Positions 23,061 through 33,830 of a DNA stretch of 64,000 nucleotides are shown here, one piece after another (the first letter of the stretch is position 1; every line of letters begins with the position of its first letter). The notes beneath the pieces were generated by a model. The model made no database searches. It saw nothing but the letters and a program-made list of their open reading frames with translations, and was not told where the DNA came from. The stretch is from Elmis aenea (Eukaryota; Arthropoda; Insecta; Coleoptera; Elmidae), in NCBI GenBank assembly GCA_947652605.1, contig OX393581.1:32482788-32546787 (forward strand). The letters are read 5' to 3'. The position numbers and the translations under genes were made by a program.

Positions 23061-23216
23061 TTAACAGTCCCCTGTAGCGTATTTGTCCATGTTTTTTAAA
23101 TGTACGTAAAGCAAGTCCTCACTTGGAGCAAGAGCTACAATAACCCAACCAATAGTTGCTAAAATGGCTCTCCAAAAGGAAAGATGGTTCCATTCATACA
23201 ATTCTGACGAGGTAAT
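23061..23216 (-). CDS. TMEM237: TMEM237 coding exon 4 (TM4 and C-terminus)
   Basis: The acceptor TTACAG precedes 23216. The exon encodes ITSSELYEWNHLSFWR, TM4 (AILATIGWVIVALAP) and a short tail ending ATGDC before TAA. The SEDLL segment after TM4 corresponds to MDLSEEL in human TMEM237. Confidence 0.88.
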   Translation of the reverse strand: MTSSELYEWNHLSFWRAILATIGWVIVALAPSEDLLYVHLKNMDKYATGDC

Positions 23217-26200
23217 CTGTAACAATATAAAAATTAGGTAACATAATAGGATAGTGAGCTTTCTCTGCTGTGAAGACCTTTGAAAGGCGAGATAGGGTCT
23301 AGAACCAGTGCCGAAAATTGAGGACCTGATTAATAATCAAAAGACACTTTATTTTACAATAGGGCCTCTGAGAATGTGGCAGATTAAAATAAGGGACAGC
23401 CTTTAACTTAAATTGGAGACCAGAAAAATATTTTTTAGCTTAAAATTGGTTCTAAGATGTCTTTGAATATTTTCGTGATAAAATGTGTGCCCCTACTTCG
23501 ATATGTTTTTTGATATAGCCATGTCGCCGCGTAAACGTCAAATTGAACAACATCTGTCAATTCTATCCAATATGAACATAAACAAACCACGGTAACCACC
23601 AAAATGAAGTGTTTTATATTGGAATATTTGATGGTTCGTGTTTACTTATTTTATTTTTTACTCAAAAACGGTAGGTTTTACGAGAAAAACTAGAGAATAA
23701 AGAAAGTCTCTAAATAAATCAACCTTTCAAAAAATATATTTTAAATTGCAAAATTTTAACCCACCAAAAAGTTCTGATAAAAAAAACAACAGGGGTCGCA
23801 CTTTCCAGCCCCCTGTGAAGGTGGAGATGATTGAAAATATTACTATGGGAAACCTTTTAATAAGTATAAAACATCTACTTAATATCATTCTCCTACATAT
23901 TATCCACATTTGAGAAATAAATAGATATAACAAGATGTATTATTAAAAAGAGGAGAAAAAATCATATGTAACTATTCATTCCAGTGCCTATTTTATTTGT
24001 CTGTTTGACATGTTTTATAGCTAACTTAGAATAATAATATATAAATAATTTGACATAAAAGGGAAACAAAATTATTCAATAAACGAAAATTTACTGATAA
24101 TACGTCCTAAAAACTCAATGAAGTTTCGTAAATATGAAATGCATTTTTACATAATATATAGTACGTATTATATCAACTTTCATTCAATTTTCAAAGCGCT
24201 TTGACATTTAAACGTGGGATTGCTATAAACGTTTAATGAAAATTCTTGACTTGAGTTGACTACATATTTTAGCAAAAATACAACATTTATTATATACAGT
24301 GAGTCCAGAGTCTAGACTAGACGATCACATTTGAAGTAGATATAATACGGTTTAAATAAGAGTAAGATGTGTTTTGCTCCAAAAGGATTAAAAGCAAACG
24401 ACTTTTCAACAATTTTTAACACACAAGTATATTAGGTTGCATATCAGTAGGCGCTATCTTAGACCACTAATCTAGGTCCACTCTTGGCTTTATCAGCATT
24501 GTGGTGGTAAGTAATTATTTTCCTGTAAAACTGATTTTTGTTTGTACGTATGCACAATTTGATTTCATTAGCCGTTGTATTGTTTGTGTGACACGTCTTT
24601 GAAATTTGTCTATTGGTGCAATTACAAAAATGGATATCATGACTGTACCGAATAGTATCTTCAGTAAAAAACTTTAACATCAAAAAGATTTTTGAAGACG
24701 TTTAATGAGAATGTGGAAAATAGGAGTCTGCAAAATTTAAACGATACGTGAGCCACTTCAAGATTATTTAAGATTATATTGAACAACCAATAACTCTAGC
24801 CACTCAAGAAACAATCGAATCGAAAAAATTCATGGCTTGATTGTGTAAGATTAGCGATTTACTGTTAAAGATATAACAAAACCTGAACGCGTGACAGGCA
24901 GAAGAGTAGAATCGAATTAAGACCTCCATTTTCTCTCCTTCAGTCTTCTATTTCCAAATTTAACGAATACAAGTTTGGGTGAAATGAAGAAGTTATGACG
25001 GCAGTTAAAGATTATTTTGCAGACTTGGACGGATTATTATGCTTAAATGTTTACAGGAGAGCAGCATTACCATCGCTAGAAAAGTATGCGACTAGTTGAA
25101 AAGTAAATTCTTATCAGTGATTACAGCTTCATTTTTCTGTGCGAGACTGAGAATTATCCAGTCGCCCGTAGCATAGAATGAATATTTGTTATCTTTTCAT
25201 TTTTCTGGCACGAGATCTACGATGCAGCATCCGATGGCAGTATCGAAAGCTAGTCTGGCAGTATCCAGAGCTAGTCTCAGAGCCGGTCATAGGGTTTGCG
25301 GGGCTGTGCGAAAATAAATTCGGAGGCGAAATTTTTTTTTTCTTTCAAATTTAATTATTAATTTGTTTAAATAAAACATCGCCAGGGCGGGGCCGGACTA
25401 CCAGACCACCGTGTGCGATGCACGCCCTCCACTGTTTCGCCGGTTCTGGCTACTGAACGAGTGTGTTCTTATATTTTGTGAATTTTATTGTTGTCTTTCA
25501 ATTGTTTAATTATTCACAAAGGAAAAATAATTAATTTTGTAATGATCACTAAATTTATAAATTTAATACATTTAAAAAAATCTGACTTTAAATAAATAAA
25601 ATAAAAAATAAAATATGCAGTTTACCGCAAAAATGTTCAAGCATTATGAAAGTGATAATTAATCGATGCGACCCGCAGACGAAACTTTGAATTCATTTTG
25701 GCCCCTGATATTACACCTAAAAAACACATCTACATTTTTAGCAACAAAACTTGAAACTATTTAGCTATAAGTTTTGTGTTTAACTTTTAGTATTAAGTTT
25801 GGTTGATCCAAAAATTATTAAAACATTCCTTTTTTAAACAGTGCTATATAATTGTCCTAATCTGAAAATGATTTTTTTGTCATTTGTTTTTTTATATAAA
25901 TATTAAGTAAAAACATTTAACTAGTCGAAGGCTGTATAATAACCTTGCAGTTTATAAAAGGAAGCTTTAAAAAACCGATTTCGTGTTGTACTAAACAAAT
26001 TTTACATATAAAGTTAAAAGCCTTAATCGCAAGTTATTATTTGATCTTTTAACAGAGATCTTAATAGTACGTGCCAACGCCAACGTAGCCCTTCTACAAA
26101 AAGTATGCTGAATTTAAAGATTTAAATACATCTAGACACGTTAATCTGTTATTTGCGCTTGACATAATATTTGAAGTCGAAACGAGGTTTACTTTTGTAG

Positions 26201-29200
26201 ATTTTATCTAACATTTTTGTTCTAAAAATAGTGACCATTTATAACATGAAAGATCGTGTGGATTAAAACGGCAATTAAGCATTTTTAAACAATCAAATAA
26301 TAACATTTTTAATAAGGTCTAACATGTGCTAAATGTAATATTACTATATTTGCGAACATTTCAAAATACAGGAAATTAGTTTTGTGAAAGTTAAACTATT
26401 TTCGCATTGTTCTATAGATATTTTTGTTAAACAAAATTTGTTATACCAGGTGATTCAGTTTGATTGTCGCACCCCTATAACTTTTGAATTATTGAAAATA
26501 ACCTCAACAAACCTTATATTTTTGGAAATGGCGACAAATTCTCTATTAAATGATGTGCATTTGTTATCTCTACGATGTCAAATCCGCGATAGGCAACTGT
26601 TTTTTTTTTAAATTACATAATATACATGTTTTTGTTGATTCGGATAGAGAATTTAATTCTGAATCTGAACATGGAAAAAAGGATGCTTACATAAGAAAAT
26701 TTTCGAGAAAAATCAGCTCAAAGTTTATTTCTTCCACACTCTCTGTGAATTAAAATCAGTTCTAACTTTTCTTCTTTCTTGGTTAGTATAAAATTCCATT
26801 TTTACTTAACAATTAACATCTAACAATATTGACAACATAGGTTATAAACTTTAAACTGTCATTTACAGAGGTGATCGTTTTTTGTTATATTAAATAGACT
26901 GGTTGATATAATTTTATAAATAAACTTTGAACTGATTTTTTTCGAAAATTTTGTTATGTATGCATACTTTTTTAATACGTGGTCGGATTCAGAATTAAAT
27001 TCTCTATCCGAATCAACAAAAAAAAAAAAACTTTGTAATTTAAAAACAGTTGCCTATCGCGGATTTTAGATACGTCATCGTAGAGATAACAAATGCACAT
27101 CACTTAATAGAGAATTTATCGCCGTTTCCAAAAATATTAGGCTTGTTGTGGTTATTGTCAATAATTAAAAAGTTATAGGGGTGCGACAGTCAAACTGAAT
27201 CACCTGGTATACAAAGTGTTTCTTAAATATTGCAAAAAAACTCGGGAGGTAAATCCTTATTGAAATTTAGGGAGGGCTTTTAGAGTTTTCAGAGTTACAC
27301 CTCCCTAAAGGGGGGCGGTAAAATTAGGTTTTTATTTTATTTCTCAAAATTTGGATAAATGATATTTAGGAGAATGATATTTAATAGATGTTTTGGACTT
27401 ATTAAAAGGTTTCCCATACTTATATTTTTAATCATCTTCCACCTTCACAAGGGACTGAAAAGTGCGACTCTTGTTTTTTTTTATCAGAGTTTTTTGGAGG
27501 CTTGAAATTTTGCAATTAAAAGAATTTTCTTTATCAACTTGGTTTATATAGAAACTTTTTTTATTCTTTAACTTTTTCAGCAAAACCTACAGTTTTTAAG
27601 TAAAAAATTAAATGAGTGAACAGGACCATTAAATATTCTCAAATAAAACGAATAATTTTGGTGATTACCATGGTTTGTTAATGTTCGTATTGGTTAGAAT
27701 TGACAGGTGTAATTCATTTTGAAGTTTAAGAGGTGACAACACGAATGGGGTATTTTAAACAAGATCTCACGATCTTGTTTTGTTTAAACATTTCATGGCT
27801 TGCGTGATATAACGGAATACATTAATCGATAAAAAAAAGTAAACTTAAATGTCTCTATCGTTGTTAATACACAAAAATGTCTAAGGAAAACATTTTGCGA
27901 GATTTTGTTTGCTATAAGATAGTTTGTTTAAGAAAAAATTGTAAATTCTAATTGCATCTTCTTTAAAATTCTTTTACTCCGCAATCTGTCCAAAAGCAAT
28001 GAGCTTTTGTTTTAACTGAAATAGCTTATTGCCTTATAAAATATCATAAGTGTATAGAATACTAAAATACCTATAGAATAGGTCATGGAAACAAAAAAGT
28101 AATACTTACATTTGCCACTGTCCCGTTGTTATAGGCAACTAAGCTTAATTTATCGTCTATTTTTCCCGCTATGAGATGAACAATCAAACACGCCAGGTAA
28201 ATTAATATCACAATGCAGCTTTTCCTACATAACATCAAGTCTTTGATATGGGATAGATCCAAATGTGCCATGTCGTACCTGAAAATATTATTAATTGGAG
28301 CGTTATAAATATTTCTGTACAAAAATTAATTTATTCATCAATGTATTGAACTTAAAAGTACATTAGGGCATATGTCAAAGGCCTAACAGAAAGGTCTACG
28401 TGATGTTGCCATACAGTATGCTAATTTTTAGAATATCACGCGTTTTACAAATAAAACACGCTAAGAAACTGGCACAAATTTACATTTCTGGGCAATTAAT
28501 AGTTTAAAGTATCGATAATTTTAACATAAGAAAGTTATTAATTTTCTAAAGTTATTAAGTACAGAACTTTAATCCAGCAGTTTTGTGCTTGTCTATGCCA
28601 TGTTATATGTGCAATTTTCACAACTAAAATTTTCAACTTGCATGAACAACTTTGCATAAAAGTTTGATATTACAATATTGTATCTTTTGGTGTAATTAAT
28701 TAACTTTTCCGCACAATTTGTATAAAAAAATACAAAGGTTGTGTAGATATTTCTATATTTCCTATAATAAACTGGAACACTATAATAAATTATGGAAAAT
28801 ATGTTGTTTTGCAGAAGTAATTGATTAAAAAAAATAGGGCAAATAGTTTTGGTTTTTCAAATATAAAATAGCTAAAAACTTCACTATTTACGAAAAAGTC
28901 TTGTTTTATTAATTTAATTTTTGTAAAATTCTTTAGATTATGTACCTATAGCTTTTTTATGCTAGAGTTTTCGTTTTAAAATGTCAGTTTTGTCAAAATC
29001 GCACATCTGTTTGTGTTTCTAATGGCTGACTGTAAAGCTTGAACAGTTAATTAGGTAAATAAATGAATGTTACAAATTACCTATCAAAAACGGAAATGAG
29101 GCATATAACGTTCAGTAGATAAAATAAGCAGACGTAAAGATCACTGTAATTGCCATAAAGTACTATGTAGTCATGATCTATAGACCAGTAATTACTGCTA

Positions 29201-32200
29201 AAGTAGCAATAATGAGCAAACGCTATTCCTCCCAGAAGTCCATGACACAGCGTAGTAAATGGTAGCCAATATTTTTGAATTCCTACGGCAAGTTCAAGAG
29301 GAGAATATTCCGAAAACCTAGAAACATATAATGTTACGTTTATTTAAAATGGACACATATATGCATGCCAAAAGAAAAGTTCTAATTATATATCACATTT
29401 TAAAATTATTGTTCAGAATACCAGAACATTTTTACATAATTTTTACTATTTTAATAATTTAAGCATTTCAGTATTTTATTTTACTATTATTTAATGTATT
29501 GTAAGTAAATATGTCATTTACTGTACACCCGTGCCAAAAACACCTAACTTTGCAATTTGTTTCATGTGCAAGTCGATATGAACGGTCGATTTTACAATAT
29601 TAGTAAATTGAAAAGTTTGTGTCAATAACCAATCTTGATTTCCGTTAAGAATATTTTTTATATATTTTATAATGTTTATATTAGCATGCATTTATTTTTT
29701 GTATAAATAGAGTAAATTATTTTTAATAAATTATTACAGTTAAAATCGTACTCATTTAACTTCCAACTTCTACCTTCTTCGGTTACTACCCTAAAAACCT
29801 AATTAGGAGTATGAGGCTGCACTCCCGCTAGTAATCCAACAAACACTTACATTTTTTACAAGTTACCAGCAATCAAGCCTAATTTTAATTAGGGGTGTGA
29901 GGCTCCACTCCCACTGGTAATTCACAAATCTACATTAAAACAGTGATACACTACAAAATTACATTGGTATAGTAGCTAAAGCAAGTCACTAATCAAGTAG
30001 CAAAACTTGTCAAAATTTTGGTTTAGTGTGTGTTTAGGTACACAATATACGTATACGTAGTCTGCACCCAATTTAGTGAAATTGTTTAGTAATAGAAAAC
30101 TGGAATATAGTTTTCAAATAAATTGTAATGATTTCTATTTACTTTTCTCAAAAAGTCACAATTGTTTACTTGCGCCAGTACAAACAAAATTGTCTACACG
30201 TTGCAAATAGCCAAGTTCCTTTACTTCATTTAGTAATTTGCATTAGCTATACTATACCAATGTAAATTCGGCATTTACCACATCTGGTAGATACACGCAG
30301 CCAATCTGGTAGTAAACAATTATAGTTAATCTTATTTTGTTAACGGTGGTACGTATCGCGGAGCCGTGGGGTTCCTCAGGATAATTTCAGAGGTTTTATA
30401 AGCACTAATTGGTATCTATTAGCTAAATTACTACAAAACATTAAATGAATATTTCTGAGGGTCAGAGATGTCATACTAATAGCAGTTTTTTTTTTAACGC
30501 ATATCGCGATAAAGGCAGAGGCCGATTTAACGGCGGGCGCACCGGGCGCGCGCCCTGGGCCCCGACTTCTAAAGGGCTCGCAAAACCCCAACTTTATTTA
30601 TTTAAATATATGGTTTACATGTATTTTTATTTTCCTGGTCTCTCTATCTCTTTTTTAAGGGGCCCAATATTTTCTTCTGCGCCCGGGGCCTTAACCGACT
30701 TTAATCCGCCTCTGGATAAAGGATGTGTTTTTATAAAACATTAGCCTCACAAGGTTCTGTAACCATATTACTTCAGATGAGACCTCTATTACTCGATACA
30801 TATGTAACTCGATTTACTTCAAATGCTCGACTTTAGCAAGCGTTTGTTGAAATCAGTGCACACGAACTCTAAATATTCTAATATGTTTTATTTTTATGAC
30901 CCTTACTTGATCCTCAACTCTAATTGGTTAATGAACAGAACCTCGCTAAGTCGACATTCCTTCATCTCGATTTTTATAAGCCCTTAAAAGTCGAGTATTA
31001 GTCTTTCTCGTAGCGAAAATGGTGTAGATACCCCAAATATAATATCGTACCTTATGTGATTACATGATAAGTCAAACCTTGTGGTTTACTTTCTCATAAT
31101 GATTTAAATATTACTAATTTTTAAAATAATAAGTTATTTGTAGTTTAGGAATGTATTTATTTAGTTTTGGTAACTGTATTTACAATTTTGCTGTGAAGTA
31201 ATCAACGTATATCTTCTGTAAAATAATTTTAAACTTTATAAACTTTTGACATCAGAAAATTAATTTTGTATAGTTTTTACTGCTATTGTTGCATCGTTGC
31301 ACCCATAATATACTTTTATGGAATAAAGACTCTTATTAAAACTTAAATTTTAGAAATCATTTGCATACACTATTATGCAAGGGAACAAAGAGGCATTTTC
31401 CTATATTTCATAAGCTTTTCCGTAAATGTTCAGTATTTTAAATTTATTTAATAAAATGTTTTTAGGCCGCAATGAATGTGTAAGTCAAGAATACTTTAAA
31501 GCTATTTTAAAAATCACTTATCTTATAATCTATTTAAGAAGAATCGCTTTTTGATGAAAATCTTTAAAATCAGCAATTTTCTGATAAGGCACCGAAACGA
31601 GTACATATTTTCTTTAACAAACGGTTTAGACATAAATGATTTTTTGTGCGATCGTACTAGAAACAGCTGTTTGACGGACGCGTTAGCAACCATAAAGCAC
31701 TGCATTACCGGCCCTATCCTTAGCAACGGCCGTAAAAGTTACTTTTCAGGCCGTTACTCTTAGCAACGGCCGAAAAAGTAACTTTTACGGCCGTTGCTAA
31801 GGAGAGGGCCGGTAATGCAGTACATACGCCGTCATCTGTCAGTGACAGAATGTCACGTAGTTTCTAACCTAAAATTTTGAAAATTACTAAAAATTTAAAT
31901 TGTTTTTAATTCGATCGCACAAAAAATGTACTATGCACCTCGGCCAAAACGTACTTTTTGGCCTTGCCTGTTTGCTGGCCGAGACGTAGTCGAGGCCAGC
32001 AAACCAGACGCGGCCGAAAAAGTTACACTTTTTGGCCTTGATACATAAATAACTATTTAAATATGTTCATTGTGTTTTCGTATATATTATGGATTATTTA
32101 AATTATACAATGGATTATTTAAATAATATAATTAATATAATACAAAATCTGTCCTTATAAAGAATCATAGTAGCTTTGTTATTAATTAAAATAAATAAAA

Positions 32201-33757
32201 TAACGAGGACGAAAAAACCAGAGCATAGAAAAAACGTGAACCTAAGTTGATCTTGCATTTTTATAAAGAAATTGTATAAAAAAAAGTTAATGGCATTTAA
32301 TTAAACTTATTTAAATTAAAAATTCAATCACTTAAATAACTCAAATATTTAATTACGTAGCTGAAATTTTATTTAACCCTTTCAATACTGCGGGAAAACA
32401 TACGTCCCAAAGAATGTTTGAAAAATACTGCATTGTATGTCGCTTTATAATACCCTGGGATGGGATTTGTTAGTAGTTCTGAGCTCACACTACACGTGAA
32501 TCACTTTAATTTGTATCAGGAATATGGAATACATGTGGCTCCTCTTAGTCGACTTTTGTCTGGTCATGTGTGTGTTCATAAGTTACTGCTGGGTCAAATT
32601 TATCCCAAGCGTGCAATACTGCTGGGACATATAAATCCCAAGCCCTTCTATTAAAAAAAGTAAGAGCTAAACATTTTAAACTTTGTATACATATATTTTT
32701 AAGCAAAAGCAACTATACATGACACATAATTTACTTCATTGGCCAAAAGTTGTATTGAAAGGGTTAAAGATTGCCTACAGTTTTCTAAGCATTTTAACTT
32801 CGTGAATAATAAGCTGCCTTTCAAAAACGAATTTTAAACTAACCTCTTTCCAAACGTTTCATCATGTGGTAACTCTGGTCTACCGTCTCCCCTATTTACA
32901 ACCTCGAATTTATTTTTCTTCTGCACATACAGTTTATCAGATTTCCTAGGACTTTTTCTCATTTTCTCTTGACGTCCGAAATCTTCCGGCCCATTTTCAA
33001 AAACGTCATCTTGTAATTCTTCCAAAGCCAATGTGATATCATTGCGCGGTTCGTATTCGTCGTCCCTTTTGCGATGTTTGCGTTTTCCCGAACTGGACGA
33101 CATGGGAGAATTTTCTCGTTTTTTCTTTTTGCTTTTACGTTTTTCTTTAGGTATCATCATTTCTCTGCTGTCTCCCAAACCGAGTTCGTTATCTGTGGCG
33201 TGTTTCTTTTTACGGGATTTTGATTTTTTCGTTGTTCCGTTTGGAATTATTTCGTCACTTTCCCTAATTAACGTATCTTGCATTGTGTTGTATGCGTTTC
33301 TTTCCAGATCTAGGTCTACATATTCCTTGCGTCTTTTGTAATGTTTTCGTTCTTCCGGGCTGAGGAGTTCCAAGTTTCCCGAGAGTTCTTCCGGAATTTT
33401 TTCGTCTTCGTAAAAGCTCAGACTCTGTGGGCGCGAATCGGTGAAATGAGATATTTTATTGATGTCCCTTTTCATTTCGGTTTCTATGAGGCTCATTATT
33501 TTAGTACTAATTTGCGCTTCCTCGTCTATGGAAATATCTCTGCTAGGTGTGCGTAAGTGGCAATTTTCCTTTTTATCTTCTATGATGAAAGTTTTGTTGG
33601 ATTCAGAGCTTTCTTCAGCAGGTTCGCTTTTGTTTATGTGATCTTTATCCGAGCTCGTGTCGAGTCTAACAGGTTTATGAACTTGGGCCACGATTTCTTG
33701 CTTCATATCGTCTTTTTGCCGCTGTTTTCGTGGACGTGACGATATTTTCGTGCTCAT
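23061..33757 (-). CDS. TMEM237: TMEM237 orthologue (ciliary transition-zone membrane protein), complete, four coding exons
   Basis: TMEM237 (JBTS14 in Joubert syndrome) is a tetraspan protein of the ciliary transition zone that works with the MKS module. Joined exons 33757-32844, 29317-29081, 28278-28110 and 23216-23061 give 491 residues. The N-terminal ~300 residues are hydrophilic and rich in Lys, Glu and Ser, with KSRKKKH and KSKKKKRE clusters, as in vertebrate TMEM237. Then come a conserved linker (LYVQKKNKFEVVNR, compared with VFVEKSRRFQ in human), four transmembrane segments, and SVFDRYDMAHLD, matching human SAFDRIDFAKIS. Sequons NYS and NGT fall in the two predicted outer loops, consistent with both ends being cytosolic. 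Frame is preserved across all three junctions. The first ATG is at 33757. In insects the expected sites are ciliated sensory neurons and sperm. Human TMEM237 is about 408 residues, so the N-terminus here is longer. Identification rests on remembered human sequence. Confidence 0.88.
24785..25035 (+). pseudogene. Mariner transposase remnant
   Basis: Around 24783-24830 a frame reads EQPITLATQETIES, like the region before the mariner DDE domain. At 24983-25033 another reads NEEVMTAVKDYFADLDG, like the C-terminal NEEVI..VxxYFxDL motif of mariner transposases. The order is right, but the catalytic core is absent and there are stops and frameshifts. Based on remembered consensus. Confidence 0.45.
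25278..25448. mobile_element. hAT MITE, CAGAGCC family, copy 2 (short)
   Basis: It begins CAGAGCCGGTCATAGGG and ends CGCCGGTTCTG, and carries GGGTTTGCGGGG and GTGTGCGATGCACGC motifs as in 10074-10305. The flanks show only a weak 8-base match. Confidence 0.6.
26443..27210. mobile_element. Foldback element with CCAGGTGATTCAG ends
   Basis: The left arm 26443-26666 and right arm 26986-27210 are inverted copies, with ends ATACCAGGTGATTCAG and CTGAATCACCTGGTAT. The spacer is about 320 bases. TA may be the target duplication. A diverged single arm is at 44833-45071. Confidence 0.75.
28110..28278 (-). CDS. TMEM237: TMEM237 coding exon 3 (TM3)
   Basis: The acceptor TTTCAG precedes 28278. The exon encodes YDMAHLDLSHIKDLMLCRKS, then TM3 (IVILIYLACLIVHLIA) and the start of the second outer loop with NGT. 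The donor GTAAGT follows 28110 in phase 0. Confidence 0.9.
28279..29080 (-). other. TMEM237 intron 2 (0.8 kb)
   Basis: An AT-rich intron with no recognised feature. Confidence 0.6.
29081..29317 (-). CDS. TMEM237: TMEM237 coding exon 2 (TM1 and TM2)
   Basis: The acceptor TTTCTAG precedes 29317. The exon encodes FSEYSPLELAVGIQKYW, TM1 with CHGLLGGIAF (human SHGFLAGCAV), a loop with the sequon NYS, and TM2 ending SVFDR. The donor GTAATT follows 29081. The phase is consistent at both borders, with one base completing the previous Arg and two bases left for the next. Confidence 0.9.
30516..30714. mobile_element. hAT MITE with perfect 8-bp TSD
   Basis: Termini CAGAGGCCGATTTAA and TTTAATCCGCCTCTG, flanked by GATAAAGG at 30508-30515 and 30715-30722. 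It is strongly GC-rich against its surroundings near the ends (GGGCGCACCGGGCGCGCG). No coding capacity. Confidence 0.85.
31641..32058. mobile_element. MITE with nested palindrome, copy 2
   Basis: Nearly identical to 3381-3725 from TTTTTGTGCGATCG to the shared ATACATAAATAACTATTT. It differs by an extra block of about 70 bases at roughly 31967-32038 that is itself hairpin-forming (GTTTGCTGGCC and GGCCAGCAAAC around a short loop). It lies in TMEM237 intron 1. Confidence 0.75.
32377..32763. mobile_element. piggyBac MITE with TTAA duplication
   Basis: CCCTTTCAATAC and GTATTGAAAGGG are perfect inverted termini flanked by TTAA at 32373-32376 and 32764-32767. It is 387 bases long with no transposase. 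An internal TGCTGGG(A/T)CA motif followed by ATCCCAAGC recurs near 32587 and 32620. It lies 80 bases inside TMEM237 intron 1 from the donor. Confidence 0.9.
32844..33757 (-). CDS. TMEM237: TMEM237 coding exon 1 (residues 1-304 plus two bases)
   Basis: The exon starts MSTKISSRPRKQRQ and encodes the long disordered, charged N-terminal region. The open frame continues upstream without another ATG before 33757; the codon at 33793 is TTG. The DNELGLGD block resembles ANELGVEDED of human TMEM237. The donor is GTTAGT at 32843 and the exon ends with AG, two bases of the Arg codon completed in exon 2. Confidence 0.9.
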
Positions 33758-33814
33758 TTCAAAAAGCACACACGCAATAAAGTTCGGAATCAATTTTTTC
33801 GCGCATGCACTCTG

Positions 33815-33830
33815 GTCACCGTTGTAAAAG
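33815..33830. promoter_or_regulatory. Weak RFX X-box-like site upstream of TMEM237
   Basis: About 60-75 bases upstream of the TMEM237 ATG, the + strand reads GTCACCGTTGTAAAAG. The left half GTCACC fits the RFX half-site RYYNYY; the right half matches the consensus only in part (4 of 6). Ciliary genes are often driven by RFX factors from such a position. The match is imperfect, so this is only a candidate. Confidence 0.25.

Larger units (their letters stand above)
23480..27770. repeat. Long inverted repeat, arms about 450 bases, 3.4 kb apart
   Basis: Sequence at about 23480-23930 returns in reverse complement at about 27330-27770. Shared pieces include GGGAAACCTTTTAATAAGT with its partner near 27402, the CTTCCACCTTCACA region near 27437, and a stretch around the CATGGTTTGTTAATGTTCG sequence near 27669. 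The arms have diverged clearly. The spacer holds other elements. It could be a large foldback transposon or two separate inverted copies. Confidence 0.6.
23217..28109 (-). other. TMEM237 intron 3 (4.9 kb)
   Basis: Almost the whole intron is one inverted-repeat structure (about 23480-27770) that contains a mariner remnant, a hAT MITE and a smaller foldback. No additional gene was recognised. Confidence 0.7.
29318..32843 (-). other. TMEM237 intron 1 (3.5 kb)
   Basis: It contains a hAT MITE (30516-30714), MITE copy 2 (31641-32058) and a piggyBac MITE (32377-32763). In the remaining sequence I see nothing I can name. Confidence 0.7.

Noticed and set aside
33033..33739. Several + strand open frames
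   Set aside because: They are antisense shadows of TMEM237 exon 1.
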